Source of the DNA: Cyclostephanos tholiformis
Lineage: Eukaryota; Bacillariophyta; Thalassiosirophyceae; Thalassiosirales; Thalassiosiraceae
Reading direction: 5' to 3'
DNA length: 15,073 nucleotides
NCBI GenBank assembly: GCA_036939975.1
Contig: JALLPB010000545.1
Location: 1-15,073 of the forward strand
In this document: piece by piece, positions 9,101 through 15,073 of the stretch
Numbering within the stretch: the first letter of the stretch is position 1
How the letters are laid out: each line of letters starts with the position of its first letter
Notes under the pieces: model-generated
Databases searched by the model: none
What the model was told of the DNA's origin: nothing
What the model saw: the letters and a program-made list of their open reading frames with translations, nothing else
Made by a program: the position numbers and the translations under genes

Positions 9101-10151
9101 ATCCCTTGCAATAGCAAATAATACTTCTGATAGCAGGACAGTTGCTGCCTGTGCAACGCCACTATGCAAAGATGTGCTGAGAAGGAGCCTCATGTTTTTA
9201 CGTCGTTTCGAAATTTTAGGTGGTCAAAATGACAACTTCGCATTTTCATGGAATACAAAAAGGTTCGACGCAATCGATTATGGCGCAGATGATGATCCGA
9301 TACAAAATGGAAATAAAGTTTCTCTCGTCTACTATGCTGATGCTGAGTCATACACGAAAGATGCTGAGCACCTGCGAAAGATCGCGCTCGATACAGAGCT
9401 GTTCGAAAAATTAAATTATTTTGCTGCCGCCGATGTAGAGGCTGATGTAGATCCGAATGTTTCATCCGGTTCGTTGCTGCTTCATTGTATTACGGCTGAT
9501 AAGCCAACAACGATCCTAGCCGATGTTATTTATGGAATGTCACATCGCCGTAGAATTAAGGATTTCAGGAAAAGTAGATACATCCTGCGCGGAATCGCGA
9601 AGGGGCTACTCACATTGCACGGGAAAAATATCATTCACGGATCACTACATTCTAACAATGTGGGAAAATTCGGTAAACGGTGGAAATTAACAGGCCTTCC
9701 TGGATCTGTTGGAACTGGCGAACAGTTCGATGCTTGTCGTTTGGGGTTGCACTCGCCTCCCGAGGCGTTTGTTTTCGCACGTTGCAAAGCTAATCGCGAG
9801 CGTTTTATCGCAGTCATTGCTCCATCATTGGAAGCAGAGCAGACTGTCGATGTATGGGCGTTCGGGAAGCTCATGTATGAAGTTCTAGTGGGAGAGTCTT
9901 TGTTCGGGGATTTCACGGAGAAGGACAACAACCTCCGTGCCCCGAAATGCATCCTTACTTGGAATGATAACAGTCTTGAAAAAGTATCGCGGAAACTTTC
10001 ATCCAGTGGCATGGCTGCAACCGGAGTAGATTTGATATTGTGCTGTTTATCTCCACATAGATCTGCAAGACTCCAAACTATGTCAGACATCCTTGATCAT
10101 CCATTCTGGTGGGAAGAGAATGGGCTAGGAGCTGGCGTGGAGTCAAACTAG
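4626..10151 (+). CDS. Large protein: low-complexity N-terminus, ankyrin repeats, C-terminal pseudokinase domain
   Basis: A 1841-residue uninterrupted frame. Residues 7-16 are a Pro run. Residues up to about 430 are rich in Asp, Ser, Thr and Arg runs and look disordered. A His/Gln tract covers about 439-527. Around 778-820 an ExRxRRFExAxKA motif occurs twice. Ankyrin-type repeats follow: EGNLPLHMA (1189-1197), DGLLPLHLAI (about 1223-1232), DNDGNTPLHTAA (1260-1271), AGETPLTAA (about 1342-1350), SLNALHLAL (about 1380) and EGMLPIQIA (about 1416). The C-terminal part (about 1528-1832) has the layout of a protein kinase: VSLV where VAxK is expected, IIHGSLHSNN for HRDLKxxN (S1673 in place of the catalytic Asp), KLTGLPG for KLxDFG, then DVWAFGKLMYEVLVG (from D1742) and ILDHPFW. 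It is probably a non-catalytic scaffold or signalling protein. The start codon lies at a doubtful assembly join, and the first 500 or so residues are the least certain part. Confidence 0.75.
5940..6203 (+). repeat. CAA/CAT/CAG trinucleotide tract encoding a His/Gln region
   Basis: Within the large gene, about 88 codons are almost all CAT, CAA or CAG and give alternating His and Gln runs. The longest is eleven consecutive CAT codons at 6081-6113. The minus strand is also open here and reads as Asp, Met, Leu or Val runs; these are shadows of the repeat. Such tracts are prone to length change between strains. Confidence 0.9.
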
Positions 10152-10485
10152 CCGCAACGATCATTATTATCTCATTATGAATATTATCATATCAATATCT
10201 TCATGTACAATGCACAATAGTACCATGACGTCTTCGTGTTTGAATCAGTTGTAACTTACATAACATGTGTCAAGTTAATTTCGAATGATTGCAACTATGC
10301 AAACACGCTACGGCGCGATCCGATGGCTCTTATAAGGAAAGCCAGAAAGTAACAACCATCGATGTCGCGATGTACGACACCCTTCAGCCGTGGGTTCCCT
10401 CGGTGCAAAAATGGCATGGACGCACCCATCCCCATTTCTCGCTCAATTCCATCTACCCTGACATCCCCTCTTCCCATTTCAATTA
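10152..10485. other. Convergent intergenic region, no gene seen
   Basis: These 334 bp separate the stop of the ankyrin-pseudokinase gene (+) from the stop of the Tic22-like gene (-). The first 100 bases are AT-rich (ATTATTATC, ATATTATCATATC) and are probably the 3' UTR of the large gene. No canonical AATAAA was found. A plus-strand frame starting at 10289 runs into the antisense of the Tic22-like gene and is not called. Confidence 0.6.
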
Positions 10486-11718
10486 TTATTTCGTAAGTAT
10501 CATCTCCCCCAACTTGTACCCGCCGGCATCGACATCCCTCGCCCTGCTCACGCTCTCCCGATTCGGCACGAAGACCAGATCGCGCAGGCTCGTGTCCTTC
10601 CCCCCCGGTCGTATCATGGCACGGAACGTCTCGTTAAGCTCGCGAACCTTGATCGGAGGCAACGGCACGTCCGGGTGCTGTTTCGTCCATTCGTCCTTGA
10701 GATCCTGCACTCGAAAGAACACCGGATCCATCCTCGCGGTAGTAGCGGTAGGGTCGTCGTCGTTATCGTCCGGCGTCGTCGCGAGGGTCAATCCATCTAC
10801 GTAAAATAACGGCACCCTACCCCTCTCGCGATATCTCGGACCGTCCTCTATCCTCAACGCTGCATTCTGATCCTCCTGGCTAGGTATGACCTGGTAGTAG
10901 GTATCGAACCTCCTACCCTTGCCGTTCTGGGCCACGCTCGACGTTTTACGCACGGACAATTGCATGACCGAATCGAGGGGCACGGTCGTTATTCGCGCGC
11001 GTCCCCACGCGTCCGGCACGACGACGACGTCGTCGTTCCCTCCTCCCTCTCCACCACCCTTCGAGGCATCCTCCCTTGCCTTGTCGAATGCAGCCCTCGC
11101 ATCGTCCAGCACGTACGCCGCGCTCCTGTACGACGTGAAGAAGTAACCGTACCCCCCCCCGCTATCCTTGTCGTAGGTATGGAACGGCACGCCGTTGCCA
11201 TCGACTATCGCGAACGTCGGAACGACATGCAGTCGCCTGGCGGTCGTTAATAGTGGGACCACGGGAGGCGGCTTTTGACTCGGCTGCTTTTCGTACGTTG
11301 ACGACGAGGCATGCGCCGGTCGTGCCGTCGACGACGCCGACGCCGCGGCAGCGGCTGCGATGAGCGTCGGGCGGAGCAGGAACGCCCTCCTCCCGCCTTC
11401 CATCGTCGAACGCGCGTCGTCCATGTCGTGGTCGTCGTGCGGTACGTCATCGAACGACGACGACGTCGAGCGACGGGGCGGCGTGGGCGGAGCGACGTCG
11501 AACGACGCGTCTCCCGTCCCCCCCCCATTCCACGCCGATAACGGGGGAGTGCTCCCCGTCCTCATCGATGCGACGTCGTCGACGACTCTGGGCGAGAACG
11601 GATGGGCCCGTCTCGGCGCGACGGCGAGGAGGAGGAGGAGGAAGGCGGAGAGGCGGTACATCGTCGTCGGCAATTTCGTCGTCGGCATTTTCGCATCTCT
11701 ACTAAGACCTATTACCAT
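10486..11718 (-). CDS. TIC22: Tic22-like protein with three-part plastid/thylakoid targeting leader
   Basis: The frame gives 410 residues from the ATG at 11718. ATGs at residue 11 (11688) or 20 would place the signal peptide closer to the N-terminus, and residue 11 looks the better start. MYRLSAFLLLLLAVAPRRAHP (20-40) is an ER-type signal peptide followed by F41-SPR, the Phe-centred motif of secondary-plastid import. A low-complexity stretch follows (50-108). Then comes RRAFLLRPTLIAAAAAASAS...AHA-S (110-138), which resembles a Tat-type thylakoid transfer signal ending in AxA. The mature part fits the Tic22 family: LHVVPTFAIVDGNGVPF (163-179), FFTSYRSAAYVL (193-204), TVPLDSVMQL (245-254), RVPLFYVDGL (301-310), DPVFFRVQDLKDEW (331-344) and KVRELNETFRAMI (357-369). 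Tic22 proteins are chaperone-like factors of plastid protein import, or lumen/periplasm proteins in cyanobacteria. Location in the lumen is inference from the leader. Confidence 0.8.
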   Translation of the reverse strand: MVIGLSRDAKMPTTKLPTTMYRLSAFLLLLLAVAPRRAHPFSPRVVDDVASMRTGSTPPLSAWNGGGTGDASFDVAPPTPPRRSTSSSFDDVPHDDHDMDDARSTMEGGRRAFLLRPTLIAAAAAASASSTARPAHASSSTYEKQPSQKPPPVVPLLTTARRLHVVPTFAIVDGNGVPFHTYDKDSGGGYGYFFTSYRSAAYVLDDARAAFDKAREDASKGGGEGGGNDDVVVVPDAWGRARITTVPLDSVMQLSVRKTSSVAQNGKGRRFDTYYQVIPSQEDQNAALRIEDGPRYRERGRVPLFYVDGLTLATTPDDNDDDPTATTARMDPVFFRVQDLKDEWTKQHPDVPLPPIKVRELNETFRAMIRPGGKDTSLRDLVFVPNRESVSRARDVDAGGYKLGEMILTK

Positions 11719-11922
11719 AGTACTTCTGATGTTTTCAACCGCGCGCGCAGTCCCTGTCTGTCCTTCGTGCGTTTTTCACTCGATACGTCGAGATGGCAAT
11801 TCCCCTCTTTTTCAATCTTACGAATTCCTATGTATGTATGTAACATTAGACCCGAAACCGTAGCCCCTCGAATCGAGTCCCTTCGCTCGCGTGATATTTT
11901 TAAAACACAAAATATATATCAC
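11719..11922. promoter_or_regulatory. Compact divergent promoter region (Tic22-like / Tim17-family)
   Basis: Only 204 bp separate the two start codons as called, so the promoters must overlap or be very close. The part next to the plus-strand gene is AT-rich (AAAATATATATCAC, ending at 11922) and might serve as a core promoter or 5' UTR. A TATG microsatellite lies near 11829-11841. No specific binding site can be named. Confidence 0.4.
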
Positions 11923-12596
11923 ATGAGGACGGATCAATATTATTTGATCCCCTGCATGATAGAACCGATCCCATCTTGCGCGATATGGGCGGGAATATTC
12001 ACCGGCATCGACGCCATGCGGGGTGCGAATCTCTCGCTGAGAACTTGGGGGACGTACGCGGTAGGACTGTGGTGTTATCGCGCGTCCATTTGCCCGATGG
12101 AGGCCATCCACGGGAGGCGATCCGCATGGCAGTGAGTTTGGGATGTCGGGTTGGGGGGGGGGGATTCTTACCACGGTGCTACCTACGCATTCGTTCGTTT
12201 TTGTCNGAAAATCAAAATAAAAAAAACGAATGTCATGACAGTGCGCATGGGGGTGGTGGTGTGGGGGGGAGGGGGACGTTTCGTGATGTGTTGTTTCATT
12301 TCCGTCTCGGTATTTACGATATTCACATAATACTCATAATTCGTCCCCTCCCCCCCACACCACCACCCCCATGCGCACTGTCATGACATTCGTTTTTTTT
12401 ATTTTGATTTTCGGGTCAAAGCAATGTCCTGGCCGCCGGAACGATGGGATATGTCGGCGTTTCTAGGGGATTGCTCGGCGTGCCATTCGTCGATCCATAC
12501 GTTCTTTATAGTTTTAGAAATCCCGCAATCCTCGGTGGGGCGATCTACGGCGCCATGGGAGGGGCATTGGCCTTGTTCGAGGGGAAGACGATGTAA
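11923..12596 (+). CDS. Small Tim17/Tim22/Tim23-family membrane protein, two exons
   Basis: Exon 1 is 11923-12131 and exon 2 is 12422-12596. The join (phase 2, CA|C = His70) gives 127 residues ending at TAA 12594-12596. The signature ICPMEAIHGRRSAWHNVLAA (residues 56-75), followed by GTMGYVGVSRGLLG (76-89), matches the PRAT/Tim17 pattern of a small-residue-rich helix, then E...R.....N...G...G. Glycine-rich membrane segments are visible at about 18-34, 42-56, 70-90 and 105-122 (GGAIYGAMGGALALF). The family includes mitochondrial import channels TIM17/22/23, the complex I subunit NDUFA11/B14.7 and plastid outer-envelope relatives. I cannot say which member this is. The start is uncertain, because the frame is also open upstream (another ATG at about 11830) and an in-frame ATG lies at 11956. 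The splice junction crosses the most conserved motif, which supports the intron call. Confidence 0.7.
12132..12421 (+). other. Intron in the Tim17-family gene (290 nt), containing an N
   Basis: The donor is GTGAGT at 12132 and the acceptor is TCAAAG ending at 12421. Splicing here joins RRSAW to HNVLAAGTMGY without a break. The intron carries a G9-10 run near 12155, an N at 12206 and the long inverted repeat listed separately. The acceptor lacks a good pyrimidine tract right before AG, but the protein continuity is clear. Confidence 0.8.
12207..12412. repeat. Near-perfect 71-bp inverted repeat inside an intron
   Basis: The left arm (12207-12278) begins gaaaatcaaaataaaa right after the N. The right arm (12342-12412) is its reverse complement, ending ttttattttgattttc. 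The only difference is one base in a G run (G5 against C4). The loop is 63 bases (12279-12341). It contains no open frame and no target-site duplication that I can see. It is either a foldback/MITE-like insertion or an assembly artefact. Confidence 0.9.
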
Positions 12597-13277
12597 TAAT
12601 GATATCGTCGAATCGTTAATATTTCATCGCACCGCATCCAATGGAAAAAGTAAAAAGAGGAGAGTAGAATGTCATTCATACGTACAAAATACTTACATGA
12701 TGTGACAGCGCAAATAAAAAACATGTAGTATTAATTATAAATGAAAACAACAATTAGTTCCTCCGGTGTCTGTTTTGGAGAAATCATCTTGGACGTAAAA
12801 TAGCACTCAGCTACCCGAATTTACAGACTAAGGCGCAAGATATTCATTGGCACTCTTTTCCTTTTGACTGGCAAGGATGGGCAATCGAGAATCGAGCGGA
12901 GGGTAGCTCCGTGGTGACATTTGTCGAGTAGCGTGCCAGCGCAGATCAAAATGTAGGGCATCGTGGCACCCAACTCCTCCCGCCTCCAATATTGTAAAAA
13001 GTCATGGCGATGACAATGTAAAGATTGGGATGAGCGCCTCCAACATTCGCTCACGTTGCGAGGCTCTCCCCCCCTGCGCCCTCAGACGAGATGTTAGGTA
13101 ATGGTTTGTGGAGAGATCAGGTGTGACTTCTTCCCTCAACAATTGAATATCATATTGTGCTTGGAAAATGGCCGTATGAAAAAAAAAAAGAATACTCCCC
13201 TCCCATCAGTCTACAGAGGGACATCATCGGGACTTATTTTCCACTGCTGTATAATATATATAATGTCTTCCCATCAT
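12597..13277. other. Convergent intergenic region, no gene seen
   Basis: This 681-bp stretch lies between the Tim17-family stop (+) and the pseudouridine synthase stop (-). AATAAA at 12713-12718, about 120 bases after the plus-strand stop, is a candidate polyadenylation signal. An A11 run lies near 13179-13189. Short open frames at 12821-13054 (-) and 13101-13319 (+) show no family features. No tRNA or snoRNA was recognised. Confidence 0.55.
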
Positions 13278-14939
13278 TCACATCTTCTCGGAAGCCGACC
13301 AGAGGGCATCCTTGACTAGGCTCATCTCATACTCGTCCAAATACGACCAATCTCCCGGCCTACTCAACGACGATGACGATCCCGCGTCGCCATCGCGGTC
13401 GTCGTACGAGAGGCGTATGCCCATGAATTCGACACGATGAAGTCTCAATACCGCATATCCCAACGCCTCCATCATCTTGCGTATTTGTCGATTCCTACCC
13501 TCGAATAACGTCATCCGACACGCGTTACGACCGATCCTAGTCACCAGGCACTGCCTCGTCTTGGCGATTAGTGTGTTCTCGTCCAGGCTTCGTCCCTTGC
13601 GCTGCGCCACGGTCTTGATCACTATCCCATCCTTTTTAAATTCATTTTGATGCATATATTTTATGATATATTAAATATTTCGTTCCGTTTCACGTGCGTC
13701 AATTTTTGGAGGGGGGGATCATCGCAGCGGGGCAACGTTTGCCATATCGGATTATTTTATTTATTTTTGCATGGGATTGGATGAAAAAATATTGGAATAT
13801 GTGGTTTCAGATTTTGGATATAATCTCGATGTTGTGTTTCGGACCTTTCACGAGAACACAAAGTACGGACGAATACAACACGAAGCGAAACGTTCTATAC
13901 TTTCATAGACGACTCTCACCCTCAGCATACGCAAATCGTCCTCCTTCAAATTTCCGTTCACCATCACGTCGTATACCTTCGGCATCTTGTTCTCGCCCCT
14001 CAATACCGAATTAACGACCCTACCGTCGCTCGTGAGCAGAATCAATCCGGACGTTTCCTTATCCAGTCGTCCCACGGGATACACTCGATGTCGTGGCGCG
14101 TACCCATGGGCTCGTATCGAATCGATGATGTTATCCCGTATTCGCAAATCGGTCGTGCACGTGACGCCGAGTGGCTTATGATACTTGACGTACTCGAACG
14201 TCGACGTCGACATCATGAGCGATTGACGACGTCGACGTCGTTCCCTCCTCGCCATATCATCGTCGTTCGAGTCGATGCCGCTGTCGCATCGATCCATCGT
14301 CGAGGAGGATGATGGAATTATCGTAATCGCGTTCATGCCCTCCCAGTCCCGAACGACGTTACCGTCCAACGTCACCACGTCCCTGTACGGCACGACCCTC
14401 GTACCGGCATCGTCGCTCGAACCGGTAATGACAACGCCGTTGACGGACACCCTACCCGATTTAATCAATTCGTCCGCGGCCCGTCTGGAATGCGTCGCCT
14501 TGAAGACCTTGTTAAGTCGAACGTTGTTGTTTCGTCCGATGTCGCTGTCATCGACGTCGTTTATCGTCGCATCGGCCCCGTTGTCGACGTCGTCGGCGTT
14601 ATCGGTATCGAATCCACCGCAAGTGCCGTCGCCTCCTCGATTCACATTCATTATGTGACGTCGACGATCGACATCTTCACGAGATCGATGACGAAAACGA
14701 TGCATCATCGTCAAAGTCGTCGTCGTCGATGGCAACGGCGACGTCGTGGATGATATCGGAATCGAGAAGGAATGCACGACGCCATTGTTGGTGGGGAGGC
14801 ATAGGACTATGACGGCTACGATGACGACGATGGCTGCGACAACGACGCGATATGCCGTCGCCATCGTCGTCATCCTCATCGTAGTCGTAGTCGTATTCGC
14901 GACCGATACCCGTGGCGGTGATCGCGAACTCGCTTCCAT
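13278..14939 (-). CDS. RluB/RsuA-type rRNA pseudouridine synthase with plastid-type leader, two exons
   Basis: Exon 1 is 14939-13920 (340 codons) and exon 2 is 13631-13278. The phase-0 join LRMLR|DGIVIKTV gives 457 residues. After an N-terminal hydrophobic segment (about 30-48), GVVHSFSIP (53-61) resembles the Phe-centred plastid import motif. M21 or M26 is as plausible a start as M1. An acidic, low-complexity linker covers about 80-135. The S4 RNA-binding domain is about 140-196 (RLNKVFKATHSRRAADELI, GRVSVNGVV). The synthase domain starts at YVKYHKPLGVTCTTD (250-264). VGRLDKETSGLILLTSDG (289-306) contains the catalytic Asp293. KVYDVMVNG (321-329) and GRNRQIRKM (385-393) complete the RsuA/RluB set. 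The family converts a specific uridine of large or small rRNA to pseudouridine; a plastid rRNA target is inferred from the leader. A 40-50 residue Ser/Asp/Arg-rich insert (about 203-246) separates the two domains. Confidence 0.88.
13632..13919 (-). other. Intron in the pseudouridine synthase gene (288 nt)
   Basis: On the minus strand the donor is GTGAGA directly after AGG (13920-13922) and the acceptor is TTTAAAAAG before GATGGG. The unspliced frame runs past the donor to a stop at 13848 and would lose the GRNRQIRKM motif. An ATG at 13655 lies inside the intron, just before the acceptor, and is not the start of a separate gene. No inverted repeat like that in the other large intron was seen. 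Confidence 0.85.
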
Positions 14940-15073
14940 CCACTCTTGTTTCTCTCACGCAGTGTGATGGTCAGACCGTTCTTTCCTGCCTTACATAATA
15001 TTATGTTGTATTGAAACTGGAAGACACTGGATTTTGGGGGGGGAGTCAATGAGGGCGCCCCCAAAATTGATTT
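14940..15073. other. Upstream region of the pseudouridine synthase gene, with a short hairpin at the window edge
   Basis: This is the likely 5' flank of the minus-strand gene. An inverted repeat, attttggggg (15031-15040) against cccccaaaat (15058-15067), has 10-bp arms and a 17-base loop that includes gggcgccc. It may be part of a larger element beyond the edge. No coding exon was recognised. Confidence 0.5.

Noticed and set aside
13632..13655. ATG at 13655 as the start of a separate 125-residue gene
   Set aside because: The sequence after position 13631 completes the pseudouridine synthase fold and joins in phase with the upstream exon.
1..15073. CRISPR array, tRNA, rRNA, transposase or viral gene
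   Set aside because: Read for these and found no spaced repeats, no cloverleaf-like sequence and no transposase, integrase or capsid-like protein.
1..15073. A functional gene cluster or new multi-gene system
   Set aside because: The eight genes alternate in strand and belong to unrelated housekeeping or signalling functions; only the Tic22/Tim17 pair has a thematic link.

Overview
The window looks like nuclear DNA of a photosynthetic stramenopile, most likely a diatom. Three things point there. The genes are eukaryotic housekeeping genes (SEC22, IMP3, a Tim17-family protein) with small GT-AG introns. Two other proteins carry an ER-type signal peptide followed by a phenylalanine-centred motif (HPFSPR and HSFSIP), which is the pattern of import into a secondary red-type plastid. 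Long Asp, Ser, Thr, His and Gln runs encoded by GAC/GTC and CAT/CAA repeats occur inside genes. The species cannot be told from the sequence alone. No virus, transposase, CRISPR array, rRNA or tRNA was recognised.

Eight protein genes alternate strictly in strand (+ - + - + - + -), giving four convergent and three divergent pairs. In order: (1) the 3' end of a soluble pyridine-nucleotide transhydrogenase-like flavoprotein (1-449, +); (2) a small RGG-rich protein with paired LDxxMDxY motifs, of the FoP/ALYREF mRNA-export type (1290-1763, -); (3) the R-SNARE SEC22, two exons (2139-3002, +); (4) the U3 snoRNP protein IMP3 (3603-4148, -); (5) a 1841-residue protein with a disordered N-terminus, ankyrin repeats and a degenerate kinase domain (4626-10151, +); (6) a Tic22-like protein with a three-part targeting leader (10486-11718, -); (7) a small Tim17/22/23-family protein, two exons (11923-12596, +); (8) an RluB/RsuA-type pseudouridine synthase with a plastid-type leader, two exons (13278-14939, -).

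The genes do not form an operon or an obvious pathway. At most there is a thematic link: genes 6 and 7 are divergent, about 200 bp apart, and both resemble organelle protein-import components, while gene 8 probably modifies plastid rRNA. The most interesting item is the ankyrin-pseudokinase, where all three catalytic elements of the kinase fold appear lost. Next is the Tic22-like protein, whose leader contains a twin-arginine, AxA-ending segment suggesting delivery to the thylakoid lumen.

Two places need caution because each contains a single N. At 4545-4644 a 20-base sequence containing the start codon of the giant gene is present on both sides of a 52-base C run. At 12207-12412 the intron of the Tim17-family gene contains a near-perfect 71-bp inverted repeat that begins at the N. 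Both may be assembly joins rather than biology. I do not see a clearly new multi-gene system here.
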